Assembly: GCF_963924245.1 (NCBI RefSeq)
Contig: NC_086287.1
Span: 49,228,906 to 49,292,905 of the forward strand
Direction: 5' to 3'
DNA from: Chroicocephalus ridibundus
Taxonomy: Eukaryota; Chordata; Aves; Charadriiformes; Laridae
Length of the DNA stretch: 64,000 bases
Every line of letters begins with the position of its first letter. Position 1 is the stretch's first letter. The translations under genes and the position numbers were made by a program. Below the pieces are notes generated by a model. That model saw nothing but the letters and a program-made list of their open reading frames with translations, searched no databases and was not told the origin of the DNA. Positions 12,859 through 25,699 of the stretch are shown piece after piece.

Positions 12859-15800
12859 GGTCAAGGCATTAAATACCGGTTGGTCCAAAACTGAAAGCCC
12901 TGCACAGTGATTTATGATACATAAGGGAATAAAGATTTCTTTTTTTTTTTTTTCCTTCAATTTTTACAGGGAATAAAGTTGCATAATTGAGTTTGGGTGG
13001 CTTAAACGCAGTGCAGTACAACAGAGTGTTCCTCCTCATCATTTCTGTTTTGGCTTCATCCAAGGCTAATAGTAATTAAGTGTGTTATTGTATTATGGCT
13101 CTTTGGTACCATCTGAAATAATTTTTATGGGCACTCACATCTCTTAAAATGAGGCAAAACTGTACCATACTTACGAGGTTCAGCTTTTGAGTGAAGAACT
13201 GAATGTACACAGAGACTGAATTTCCTTCTCACATCTCAAGTACGACCTGCGGCGCACTGGAGGTAGTGGTATGTGAAGGAATCCTGTTTTGCTGCTGACA
13301 CAATTTATAGGCTTTCTACTTGAATGTTGGCAATGTACATTTTGGTTTTTTTTTAACACAGAAACCCAATTTCAAAAGACATTTGTTTGGTTTGTACAGT
13401 CCTTTGCTTCCTGTAATGATGACAGTAAATGGCTCATGAAATAAAGGGACTGTTAGACACCTGTGGGTGATGGAGTTAGGGGAGCTTTTGGGCTTCCCTT
13501 GTAGCTGAACAGCTTGTTTCATCTTAGTGCAGTCCATGATTACAACCCATGGACACACTGGCTCATGAGACTTTCTCTCTCATTGTTTTCTCACACATTC
13601 TGTCTCATTCACAGTTCTGACTTTTTTGAAAATCAGATGAACATGACATAGAACATGAATCTGTGTTTCCCTATCTGAATGTTCATGACTTGAATACTTC
13701 TTCTTAAATTGTGCCAAGAAGGCTGCAGCCAGTCTGCTGAGTAAAACTGCGTGAACAATGCTTCTATCAGCCCCTTTAAGCAGATAAGGCCATGAATAAT
13801 TCAGCTCAGGAGAGTGCCTGGCTCTTCTCTGGTAGCTTCACAATAGGTCACAAGTGACTAAGCTTAGAAGAGGATGTGTCCCCAGTATAATTAGTCTTCC
13901 TTTAACATTACTGAATTAGCACTTCTGTTTTATTGTACCCTGAAGCTAAAATGGTTATTAGGTTATAGAACAAGCAAATTATTGCTAAACGCCTTGGGCA
14001 GATTACTCAATAGCTTCTCACTATCACTTTATTAACTACATTTTACATCATCGGAAAGTTTAAGCTGAGAAAATTGGTAAAAAGGCAAATGTTACTTTAA
14101 AAATCAAAAAGAAGGCTGCAGAGGTAAGAAAGAAAGTAGTGTTAAGGAGCTGTCAAAATTTCAGACTTGTGTGTATGGGCCTGTACATTATGTGACATAA
14201 GCATAACACATCATCAGTTGTTCCTGTGTCATAGCTGCTCCAGTTGTTTATGTAAGATCGCTATTTGTATTATGAGATGATGAAAAAAGATACAATCTGA
14301 ACATTTACCTTTAATACAATTTGAAAAATTGTAAAAGAATCCCCATTCCGAGGCTCAGTGTTGCTCCAAAAAAGTCCTTTCAATTGCGCAAAGCTTATTC
14401 TGTACAGAAACCCAAGGTGAGGGCAACCAAGGGACTATTTTCGTGGACCAATTTCACAGCTAAATTACCCTCTCTAATCTTGCCTAGAAATTTTAGAAGG
14501 AGCTCTTGCTGCTTGATTAGTTCTTCCTGATTCTACCTTCTGGGTACAGGGCTCCGAACAGAGGTGCTTTGGCTGGAATCACTACAGATGAGCTTTTCAG
14601 GAGCCTTCTAGGAGCTCCATCATAAGGAACCTTATGATGCTGTCCCAGAGGATTATTTTATAGATGGGTTTTGTTGATCTGCTTTACAGTGCAGGCACCC
14701 CAAAAGGTATGTCAGGGTACCTGAGTGGCCCAATGGGATGTCAGGGCAAGGAGGAGAATGAGCAGCAGTTCTTAGAAGCGAAATCTCAGCCAAAGCCATC
14801 GCCCCAGGAAATTAGAGTCTATGTCACTTTGGCACATAGCCTTTCAGCCTGAACATTTGCAAGTACCTCTCCTGGGCATTTAAGCCTGCCCTCAAGTTCC
14901 TCTGAGCCACTGCTACCTCACACTCCCTCTGCTATCTCCTTCTTCTTCCACCAGTTGGAAGGGAGTGAGGAGAATGCTTATGTTCAGGATGGAGATGGGA
15001 CAGGCTGGCCCAAGTGCAAAAGTGCCTGAAGACAGCCCAGCACCACCCTGCCACAGATGGATGGATGGACCCGCAGTCCATCTCTTTGGATGGCTGCAGT
15101 AGCAGCTGCAACGGCAGCTGTCTGAGATTTGGGGTTTATTTGCCTGTCTCTCTGATGCTTGGTCTTTGGAAGCCCTGCACATGTAACACTAGGTTTTGCA
15201 ATCTTTCCTGCCAATCAGAATTAGGAAGTGCTAAAAACTGATTGGTGTGGTGGAAATTTCAGTTCATTTTTAGAATCATCAACAGTAAGCAACTCCACTT
15301 TTGTTGAAGTTTCTACCACACCTCTGTGAAGCTACACGGATTTATTTAATATGTATGCATTTTTATATAAATTGTATACACAAATATAAATCACTTTTAT
15401 AAAAAAGACACGGAGCAGTATCTTAAATCATGAGACAAGGATTCAACAGAAAGTTTCTACAATCATGTTATTTTATGTTGGAAATAAATAATGCTTAAGC
15501 TTTTAGAGATACCTAAATAACTTCTGAGAGTTCAGAAAGAGGATAGGGCCAACAGGGCAGGTTTCATTCTGTGTTTCCCAACCCTGTTGGGAAGAATCTC
15601 AGGACCAAAATTGCTAATAGTTGTACTGCACATTTTATGGCATGCAGCAAATAATTATCATAAAAAAGGCGTTATTTGGTGATGTTTTAGAGCTCTAAAT
15701 AGACTGAGAATTCTACCTGAAGTATTAAGAATCTCAGAATAAATGCACAGATTTTACACACTTGGAGTGCTTTTTCATTTCCTATGGAGTTTTATTAACA

Positions 15801-15940
15801 GGCATCAGCTCTCAATCAAAGGGCCTGAGAAGAGTCTTACACTTTCCGCTGATGCTGAAATCAATAAGCTTCTGGTAAGGAATGAATAGCATAAAGCTGA
15901 ACTGATAACAGACTGGTAGGGGAACAATCAGGGAGAGCTT

Positions 15941-15972
15941 TATATCAATGACAAATATATATCAAAGACAAA
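15941..15972. repeat. 17-bp tandem duplication (first of two)
   Basis: 'tatatcaatgacaaa' is followed 17 bp later by 'tatatcaaagacaaa', one mismatch in 15. It lies about 25 bp from a second, unrelated duplication with the same period. Confidence 0.8.
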
Positions 15973-15996
15973 TTCTACATGTTCCAGGTAGCTCAG

Positions 15997-16033
15997 ACCT
16001 TATACGTATGACAGACTTATACATATGACAGAC
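15997..16033. repeat. 17-bp tandem duplication (second of two)
   Basis: 'ttatacgtatgacagac' is followed 17 bp later by 'ttatacatatgacagac', one mismatch in 17. It is a simple two-copy array. Confidence 0.82.
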
Positions 16034-19000
16034 ATGTAAGCTACAGTATATTTAAATAATGCTCTTATTCCCTTGAAGCACTGCACATCCCATGGAATCA
16101 AGTCTTCAGCTGGGCTTAATAAGTACCACACAAGTTTTGTTAGTGTGTCTGAAAAAGTTATTGTTAGTTTCCCTGACCACCTACCCCAAATACTATGTTC
16201 CAATGATGATAAAAAGGTAGTTTCAACCAATTCAAAATTCTGCTAATTGTTCACAAGGAAAATTCTCTGAGACTAATTTCATGGTATACTCTGTGGAGAC
16301 TAAAGTGCTACTCACTCCTTGCATTTTAACCTCTTTTTGTCAGTATGCAGAAAGTTCTGTGTATGACAGGCAGAAATGAACCCATTTTGGATATTTGGTT
16401 GAAAGCTCAGTGGTGAATTGTACTCTGCTAACCATCCCATCAGGCAGAGGTGATGGCCTTATTGTGTTTACTTTCCCTGTGATAGCTGGAAGTTAATGAC
16501 CTGCACAGATTTATGAATAGAATTGTATTAAGGTGATCTAGTCAGTCAAGCTCTGAAGGAGGGTAAGGCTGGGGGAAGGTTGTGTTTGGGTTTTGAGGTC
16601 TTCTTTAGTATATTATTCCACCGTATACCATAGTTACGAAGTGAAGGGCAGATGCTGCCTGGAATGGTTTTTCTTAGCACGATGGCATTTTCTGTTTGTG
16701 AGATCACAGGTACCCAGAGCATAGGAAAAATTAATAAAAAAATCACAACATAAAAACCAATTAAAGACATAAAGAGGAGTAATTTCAATGGGGCTGCTGT
16801 GAAGCAAAATCTATTGAACAGCCAAATTTCAATATTCATTAGTTTCCATCACAGCAACAGACCTGCTGTGGGAAAAAGTGAAAGGGTTACAGCTCTGACC
16901 ATGCCAGTGGCCTCCATGCTGAGACTCTCCAGCAGATCCCCGCCTTTCTACCAAAGAGCTATTGGTAGGGGAAGGGCACTGGCCTCACTCTCTTAAGAAA
17001 AAATAATTGGATGCAACTTGGGTGACATTAGGCAATGTAATTCCCAGTATTAATTGAGTTTCCATACTGTGCCCAATAGAGTTTTAGCAGAGTGAAGCAT
17101 GGCAAATTTGTGGACACAGCAGGTTGCTTATTGGTATAGAACAACAACGTGCATGTTATCTAATAGAAATGAGGGTGTAGCAGCACCACATTTATATTCC
17201 TTCTGATCCCTCTAGGGCTGCAAAACATTACGGCTGTGGACAGTAACTAAAGGTGATGACAAATAAGCCAGGAATAGATTTGGACGTAGCAAATGATAAC
17301 AAATTAGGCAGAATCAACATGCAATAACTTATTCCCCTTCTTGAAGCATCCTGAAAGATGTGCAGATAAAATGTCAGGGTTAAACTAAAGCTCTAGTGAT
17401 AAATACGGCTCAGAAACAAAAAATGCATTTTGGGTGGGTGTCCAAAAAACAGAATCTGTCCTTCTTAAGAAGTGAATCTGAATGTGATTCCATATTGGGA
17501 CTGATCTGGAGATATTTCTCTTATCACTTTTCTTGAACTTCCTGAACTGAACAAGGACAGAAACAGTGTAATATGTTCAGCAAGATAAGTGGTACAGTAT
17601 TAGTTGTAGGTTTCTGTGGCAGTAACACACTGAAGCTCTGTGATTTATCAGCACTGAAGCTGACAATAACAAGACAAAGAGAAACCTGTGTTTCTCATTG
17701 CTCACCTAAGGAAAACAATTTTGAGAACTCTGTGCTAATCATATGCAGTGCAAGTTCTTATTTACAGGTTGCGATAAATTTTCTGCAAAGTTCGTACACT
17801 TGTGGATACCGTCCAGGATGGGATGTTTACAAGATTTTCTTAGAATCCTCGGGAAGTGCTCATATTAATGGGAACGACCAAGCCTTTATGACCTATACCA
17901 GATTTTAAAGTGTGTGATAACTATTTACCCAGTGGTAACATAAGGTTTGCTAGGGCAGAAATTCTAGTTTCCATTTACAATCAGAACTTTATGAGAAACA
18001 TATATATATAAAAGTTCATTATTTGTTTATTGACTAGGATTGCGGTTGAATTTAGTATTTTACATGGTGGTTAGGGAAGATAGAAAAGAAGACAGAAGAA
18101 AGAGAGGAAGAAGATTCGATTTGGATATACTTCTAAGGTCTAGACAATGTTCAATGAAGCTTCAGTGCTTTTTGAAGAGATTTGAAAGCCAAGAAACACA
18201 GCTGATGTAGACCAGAAAAATAAGTGTTTTCCCTTTAGTTAGAACTGTAAGGTGTAAGAAGATGAACAATTTGTCTTCCAAAATTTTTACTACTTTGACC
18301 TTGTAGTGAAATTAAACTTCCTTGTGAGCTATCTTGAAATTCCTGGATTTGGCAAAACCATAAAACCATCCTTTCTTGCTGTGACTTCACATTGCTGGAT
18401 CTTCTCTTCATCAAAAAAATCAACTGAGCAAACAGATTGAATATAAAAAAAGAATAAAACTGGGTCATGCTTAAGAAGCCTCACTTAACAATCATATTCC
18501 GAGTGAAAATTCTGCTTGGTCAGCTGGGTTTCAAGTTTCTCATGTTCCACATTTTCTGATCTCTCCCTACACCACAGCAGTGGTATATTTATGTATATTA
18601 CTTATGGAATATATATTTGCATCTTGGATTCTGTTTTGTTGCCTTTAAGAAAATAGTCTGTCTCAGCAGGTGTATTGGGATGGTTATTTCAAAACACAAA
18701 ACAACAGCTATCAAACTACTACTTTTTGCTGTGAAGTACCCTGATTTCTACATATTTGAACTATATAAAGGTGGATATTATTATTGTTGTGATCATTATT
18801 ATTGTAGTTATCGTTTTTTCTAGGAAGTGATTTTACAGCTCTGGACAAGTCTTAAAACAAACATAAGTCACCAAGCACTTAACAGCTGACCAACTTACTA
18901 GTGATGCTGAGCTCTGTTATTACAAGCTTTTCATACGGGCTAAGACAGGTCTAATGGGCAAAAGGTCTAGTGGGGAAAGGATCAAACTGACTCCTGGATT

Positions 19001-20404
19001 CACTGAAAGAGGTGCCAAAGCTGCCAATCCAAGGCAAGAAGCAATGGATCACTGGCTGTGAGTGTTGCCAGCATGATATTTCATTCTGAAGTAAAGGCTG
19101 TCAGCCTGTTAATCATGTTGATGACTTGTCTGTAGTCTTATTGGTGTTCGCTTAATATTGAAATATCAGGTTCCAGCCACTTGACTTGACGGATTTCAAT
19201 GGCTGTGATAGGAAATATAATCTAGTTGCTATTGCACAATGTTTTGAGCTTCCTATATCAGAGGGGAATATAATACCAAGATTGACACATAATCTGTGGC
19301 AACTGGGCATTGAGATATGAGAACAAATTACAGTTATTAATGAATCGTTAACTTGAGCCGCGACTATAACTTAGAACCCACTGTACCTTTCCATTTCTGT
19401 CATATGACTGAAATTATGTTAATTCTTCAATATCCTGGTCTGGTTTACTGGGGACCACTACAGAACTCTGTTCAAAACATTCATACATTTCCTGAAATGC
19501 GGTCATATATATTTCTAGCTCTGGAGTGTTAAAGACGAATGCTTCCCAAACAATTTTAAACAGCATGAACATGAGGATACAATATTGAGATTCACGCTGA
19601 CATTCACAAAATATTTTACTTAGATTTTATGCCTGAAAGTTTGTCTGATATTTCTTGTACAAAATTGCAGGTTTAGAAAATGGGATTTCCTAGCAAGAAA
19701 AATATTCTGCTTGAGATTCCACCACCTGCCTCATCATGGCTAAGTTAAAGTTTTTTTTTAAAATTGATAGTATTAGTAGAAGCTGCTTTAGAAAATGAAC
19801 TTTTTCATGTTAAATGGAATAGGTTTTCATTGATATAATTTTGTGAAACAGGGATATTTCTGCAATACACGATTTTTTGTGGACAGAAAGGAAAAAAAAA
19901 AGTCTGCCTGGCGTACACCAGATTGTTTATGTTCTTGAGTGACAAAGTAAAATGACATCTGGCAAGAATTTCCGAAAGCTAGGCTGATCCCGTGCCTCAG
20001 AAATGTGTGATTTATGTGGGGAAGTGAAGAGTGAGGGGTCTGAGAGAGGTATGAGCTTTCAGATGAAATATAAATTGAAAGACCAGACTGCTTGCATTCA
20101 TTAAATAGCTCATGGTGTTTTTCAGAAGACAGAAATTCTTTCTCCAAACTGGTGTAAGTCCCTTTCATCACACACTGTATTTTAATTATCAAATTACTGG
20201 AAGATGATCTAATTACCATCTGCTAATGTGCATGCCCTCCCACACTGACACAGTAGACACCATTTGCTGTTACAGGTTATTGCTAAGTGTTGTTAAACAG
20301 CCAGCACGTTGCATTCCTATAAATACGTAGTTTCCAAACTGTGTAAATTCTATTGGCACTTCACGAGAGAGAAAACTGTTAAATACATTTAAGTTATTGG
20401 ACTC

Positions 20405-20477
20405 TATTATTCTGATGGGAATAAAGCAGCAAAATGTTTGCCAATGGGCCAACAATTTACCACAATTAAAATGTGGA
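20405..20477. repeat. Copy 1 of a dispersed 73-bp direct repeat
   Basis: This block begins 'tattattctgatggga' and pairs without gaps with 20817-20889. By hand I count 59 of 73 identical bases (about 81%). Shared words include 'aaagcagcaaaat' and 'attaaaat'. I do not recognise it as a known transposon. It may be an old local duplication or two relics of an unrecognised repeat family. Confidence 0.82.
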
Positions 20478-20816
20478 TAATGAGAACGTCCACAGGTGCA
20501 TTCGATTGACTAAAAAAATTAAAAGCCATCTACGGTCCTTACACTCCATCACGAATCAACCACTAGGTGATGGAGTTAGGAAGAGAATTTCTTCAGAGAT
20601 GTCTTATTTCAAAATTGTCCCACAGTTGCTAAGAACTAGACTTCTTACATTTTCCCTGTCATTAGTTTTTCCAGGTTTATACTATCTATCTTCCCTGTCT
20701 CCACAGTAAAATTCTGTTTGCTTCTTTTACAAATATGAATGTTTGAATGGTACAGAGTTGCCCAGGGAAGATGTAAAGTGTTACTGAGACAAACGTATTT
20801 TGTTGTTTTTAAGAAC

Positions 20817-20889
20817 TATTATTCTGATGGGAAAAAAGCAGCAAAATATTTGTCAGTAGGCAGATAATTTCCCATGATTAAAATATAGC
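20817..20889. repeat. Copy 2 of a dispersed 73-bp direct repeat
   Basis: Gap-free partner of 20405-20477, 412 bp downstream in the same orientation. Similarity fades quickly on both flanks, so the duplicated unit is short or its edges have decayed beyond visual recognition. Confidence 0.82.
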
Positions 20890-20894
20890 TTATG

Positions 20895-22965
20895 CAAACA
20901 AATGGCTTATTAAGGCCATTGAAAACTTTTCTTTGAGCATCTGAATGCTGAATATGAAGCTGAATCCATGTGCTTGGCAAAACAGCTTTCACCGTGGTCT
21001 GCTTTATATTTAAGTATACTTATGTATTTTGGGTGAAAGGACTTTAAAACCCTTAACTTTCTGTTCCTGCATCCGCTAAAGTCAATAATGAATTTCCACT
21101 AGCTTCAGTTGCGTAGAAACAGGCTCTGACTGGTTAAATCTTGCAACTTCCCGTGAAAATACAGGCATGTCTTTATCAGTAAGTCTGTTTTTCACAGTGG
21201 GACAAGCTTGAACAGCAAAATGCCAAGCGAGAAGAGTGGGGACAGAGACGTAAACAGACCCAAGGATCCTTAGCATTTTCCCTTAGCTCTGAGCATTAGG
21301 CTGCACAGTCTGTAAGTTTTGGGGTTTTTTTGTAGACTCAAAGCACTTCAAAACTGTCTCACACACAGCCCAGGGCTGCTTAGGCTGAGATTGTAGTATG
21401 TTCCAGGTAACACCTGGTTTCATTGGAGCATGTTTATTTTTGCTGTGTGAAAGAGCTAAATTTGTTTAGTCAACAAGCAGATTTACTAGAAAATATATTA
21501 GACATGGCTTTCACTCCTAATCAACGACATGGCAGCTTCTTAAGCAGGTTCCCGTTCACCTATTTGCCTTTATGTTTCAAGGAACTTGTCAATCACTATC
21601 AAGGTTTCTTAATGAGTTTAGCTTGAAAAATCAGCCACCTTGCTGCAGATGCCCATCCATCAATTTTCTTCTGCACTTTCCATCAGGAACTTTGACAGTA
21701 TGGTTATTTATCTGTTAGGGTAGTAAAACTGTCCCAACTTCTCATATATTCTGATGGGCTTTTAAGAGAGCATCATTTAGAATTATAGAGCTATAAAGCC
21801 CTCTTCCTTCATTATTTGATAAGCAGACCCTAAATTCATGTTATATATTCTTTCTTGCTTGTAGATCTCAAACATGTCCTTTCTGTTATATCCATCTATG
21901 CATGTTGTTCTGGCTTACGTTAATAAAACCTTACCGTAGAGACAGAGGCCTTATTCAGAAAACTAATTTATTTCAGTGACTAAAGGCAAAGTATGATTAT
22001 AACCTATATTTAACACTGGAGTGAAGTGACGATGTAATGAACGTGAAAAAATGTGAAATGTGAAAAATGTGAACAAAGTTTCAACTGGAATGAGCTCTTA
22101 AGTTGACACCAGGGAACTCACTACTCAGCCAAGTTTTTTTTTTTTTTCTGTGTGGTTCTTTCCCTGTGTTTAAGGTATTTATAACATCTTTCCTACACGC
22201 AATCCCTGGTGTCCAAGGAGTACAATTTTCCCCTCTCAAATGGCACTAATAGGGTTTCTTTAAGATACCTCACTAATTATTTTCATGAAACTTAGCAAAA
22301 TCTAACTCTTCGATAATTCTACTTCTCTGTCAACTTTATTGGAATAGAATAGTGGGCAAAAGAATGTAGAGCAAAGTTGCACAGTGTCCTTGGAAAGCAA
22401 TTTAAAAAGAAATGAAAATTATATACTAAACTTCACTATTTTTACTTGCCTTCCTTATGGCTAATTTTTAAAGATGTGGAATCAATCAATTAGTTTCTGT
22501 AGATCTCAGTTAACTACATCATATGCATGATTCTGGTCTAAGTGCTGTTCAGGCTTTTGTAGACCTGTCGCTGTGCATCCCAAACACAGATCTCCTTCCT
22601 GTGAGGAATACAGAAGCTGAAGGAAAGATGCAGTTGTGCTGTGTAATTATGGCACAGTGGAGACGTGACCTAAGAGTGAGGTAATTCATAATCCCCTAAA
22701 AGATGGACTCTGCTTCTCAACATCCAAATGCATATACAAAGTGTGGGGAAAAGGGCATAAAAAAATATTAGAAACACAAAAATCTCCTCACTAAGGAGAC
22801 ATGTGGTCTGTTCAACACTTACAGAAAAGAAAAGGAAAATAAAATACAAAATAACGAAAGCAGATGACAGTCAAGCAGATAATCCTCCCTGTTTTTTTCT
22901 CATGAAGAAAACCAAATGGAAACCAGTAAGAATTATTATGCAAATAGATGGGAATAAATGCTTTT
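20895..22965. other. Unique non-coding DNA, no gene seen
   Basis: A 14-base poly-T run lies at 22134-22147 and an 'aatgtgaaatgtgaaaaatgtgaa' type local repetition near 22045-22072. There is no domain-bearing frame and no recognisable element until the CR1 at 22.97 kb. Confidence 0.55.
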
Positions 22966-22969
22966 TAAG

Positions 22970-23212
22970 ATCATAGAATCACCTAGGTTGGAAGGGACCT
23001 TTCAGGTCATCTAGTCCAACCATCAACCTAACACTGACAAAAACTGTCACTAAACCGTATCTCTAAGCACCACGTCTACCCGTCTTTTAAATGCCTCCAG
23101 GGATGGTGCCTCAACCACTTCCCTGTGCAGCCTGTTCCAATGCTTGATAACCCTTTCAGTGTAAAAATTTTTCCTAATATCCAGTCTAAACCTCCCCTGG
23201 TGCAACTTGAAT
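22970..23212 (-). mobile_element. CR1 LINE, 3' fragment
   Basis: The + strand reads 'atcatagaatcacctaggtt' followed by 'ggaagggacctttcaggtca' and 'tctagtccaacc', the reverse complement of a CR1 3' terminus. It continues through the usual 3' segment ('cctccagggatggtgcctca', 'accacttccctgtgcagcct', 'gttccaatgcttgataaccc') to about 23212. Only about 240 bp remain, including antisense of the ORF2 C-terminal end, so the copy is strongly 5'-truncated. Its internal wording differs from the 34.7/62.2-kb pair, pointing to another CR1 subfamily. Confidence 0.94.
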
Positions 23213-23214
23213 AA

Positions 23215-25610
23215 TAATTGCTGGTACTGTTAGACATGATTGAGACGAAGCTTAAAGAAGGATTCAGAAATAGGCTAGATACTTATATGAATAATAAACA
23301 CACAGTCTGAAGTTACAGTAGCCAGGGCTTATTAGGTTCTTGTAATTCAATATCATGTATCTATCACATATTCTAAAATTAAACTGACAACTATATCATA
23401 CTATATACTGTAACAGAACAACACTCAAATGTCACTCAGAATCGTTCACTTAATGGACCTTAGAAGGCCTAAAAAGAATTATAAATGGTAAGCCTACAGA
23501 AAAAAATGTTACAGGCAACAAGAAGACTTGGGACCAGGCTGTACCAGTATCAACGCCAAGTAAAAATTTCTGCAATTGCTTCATGTCATGAATGCAGTGT
23601 CAAAGTTAGAGGTCTGTTTCATGTCCTGAGTAGATTAAAGGTTGAAGGGACTAAAGAAAGTCACATCACACATAACCACACGGCTTCTTCTCAGGAGAAA
23701 ATACCTTCCTAGAGGAACAATTTGCTTGGTAATTAACAGAGTATTTTGCTATAAAATGGAAAGTTTATGCCGTAAGGCATTACCTCCTAGCAGCACATTT
23801 TACTCTGGCTCCCCACTGAAACGTTGGCGTTTTCTGAAGGAGACCATCCCAAGGCTGCCAAAGTCTTTCACTGCAATTCATAGATCCAGTGCAGCACCTC
23901 TACTTGCATATCTCATCAACAAGATATTGAACCTGAAAACCGTATCTTGGAACCTATTTATGAAGGATGAGAAAGTGGAGGGAAAAGAGGAAGGGGGAAA
24001 GAGAGAGTATGTGTCTGAGTATGTATGTGCGTCCACTTACGCCACAGGGAAAGCCTCCTGGAAAGTGCGAAGATCTACTCGCAGGTCACATGGGCTATAA
24101 GAAGGGGTACAATCTTTCTGTGAAAAAAGAGGGAAAGAGGGGAGAAAAAGGCAAAATGACAGCTGGTTCCTACTTCATTTTTGGATTTTTTACTTCCTGT
24201 TACTACAATTATCTACAGGCTTCGACAGAAGGACAAGGGCAAAAGTCTGTTTTTTCTCCTGGCTTGAGGAAATAGTTAACATTTATAATCAATGACAAAC
24301 TAGACTATATGGACCCCACGACTCATTTGTAATTGCAGCTCCTATGTGCAAATAATACTTCAGATGATTCTAAAATTGCCAGCTGAATTAATTTTCCCCC
24401 AAACCAAAACTATCCAGGGGGAATGAATCCAACTGGCATATCTCTACACACACCTCTGCACCTTGACCAGCACCAGGGCTGTGTTGTGTCTACTACTGCC
24501 TTGCAATGGCAATGATGTAATTATTGGCAATTTCACTCTACGTAAAAGTACTGTGGATGGGAATCAATTAAAATGCTATATTAGAGACAACAGAAGGTTT
24601 ACTTGGATTATTTTTTCGATTTCCGAAATAGTACAATTAATGAAAGAAATTGCTTCTACCAGCTTTCACAATAGTTTAAAACTTATTGAGCACAACCAGA
24701 CAAGTGTTTAGCTATCTGGAGGAGAAAGCTTGAGTAATGAGCTGGAAAAGCAAGGTCCTTTAAAATATGCCTGTTTTTAGGATTTAGTTTCAGTCTCTTC
24801 TTTCCCCCCTCCCTGTCAAGTAATTAAAGTTCTTGACTTTTTTCAAAATGGCTCAGATTAAATTTCATTTTGTTAAGCACCTCAATTTTTCAGCTAGGAA
24901 AAAAAAAGACCATTAGGAATTTGCATTATCCATTACAGCCTCCTTCATGATCTGAAATTTATATGGGAAATGCTAATTGGACGTTCATCATCATAAAGAT
25001 AATGATTTCTGTAGTCTTCGCAGTGATAATTAAGATGAAAGATGAAAATGATGCAGAGTGAACATTGTATTCTTTATTTGCTGTGAATGGAGAATGGAAA
25101 ATTAATTCTGTCCTTGTCTGCAGGGTAAGGGTGCCAGGCAGGGATAGAGGGGGACATGTACAAGAAATTGTTTTGTCTAAGACATCTGAATTTGCTTAGG
25201 GGAGAGACGGTCCTGCTGATTTTACTCCAATACCCAGATGAAGAAGGCTGATACTGTGTGAAACCTCCTCCTACTATTGGAGCTGTCCTGAAGACAGATG
25301 TGGCTAATGAGATTTCATTCGTTATGCTTCAGTGCACTGTGGGTAGGAGCTTCCCCTCTATTGCTTTCTAAACATCGTGTGTTCCCAGTTCCCTAAGGGA
25401 AAGAGGCGACCTCCATGGTGCGGAGCTGTAAGCGCGTGCAGAGACAGAGGCAGACTGCGTGAGTTCGCTGGTCAGAATAGTCATTGCTGTATCTACGTGC
25501 ATCTGCTTTTGAGACGAGAACCAAACCAAAACAAAGTTTTATGAAATAGAAACAGTTTCACACAAAATCTTTCCCTCACATTTGTTCTACTCTTCTGTAT
25601 CCTCCAAAAC
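23215..25610. other. Unique non-coding DNA, no gene seen
   Basis: The longest frame is 152 codons (23642-24100, forward), lysine/arginine-rich because of A-rich DNA, with no recognised domain. A purine-rich patch (gaaagtggagggaaaagagg) lies near 23970-24010. A small CpG-bearing patch occurs at about 25405-25470 (six CpG in roughly 70 bp) without any open frame attached. Confidence 0.55.
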
Positions 25611-25616
25611 AGGTTT

Positions 25617-25690
25617 GGTGACTCTGTAGAGCAGTGGATAGAGCACCAAAAGCAGTCCCATGGAATCCAAGATTGAGATGGCTGGTACTA
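25617..25690 (+). repeat. Possible tRNA-derived SINE head
   Basis: 'ctctgtagagcagtggatag' followed by 'agcac' resembles the A-box end of amniote tRNA-derived SINEs ('...gcagtggatagagcactgg...'). The B-box region ('aatccaagattgagatgg') is badly worn and no tail is visible. It is not a functional tRNA gene: no cloverleaf closes and the B box is broken. Confidence 0.3.
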
Positions 25691-25699
25691 TTATTTTTT

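Larger units (their letters stand above)
11080..20400. other. Unique AT-rich non-coding DNA, no gene seen
   Basis: About 9.3 kb without a recognisable transposon or gene. The longest frames (111 codons at 17573-17908 forward; 130 codons at 19827-20219 reverse) show no domain, and no splice-bounded exon chain is apparent. Poly-T occurs near 12940-12953. A TTTAA-type short tandem lies at 12837-12858, two 17-bp tandem duplications at 15.94-16.03 kb, and a very AT-rich segment at 15.34-15.42 kb. Confidence 0.6.

Noticed and set aside
22938..22945. Perfect ATGCAAAT octamer next to the CR1
   Set aside because: About two octamers are expected by chance in 64 kb counting both strands, and two were found.
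23642..24100. 152-codon forward frame
   Set aside because: The basic composition follows from A-rich DNA; no domain, and the overlapping +2 frame is also open.
25617..25690. tRNA gene
   Set aside because: Only A-box-like wording; the B box is broken and no cloverleaf folds. Listed instead as a weak SINE relic.
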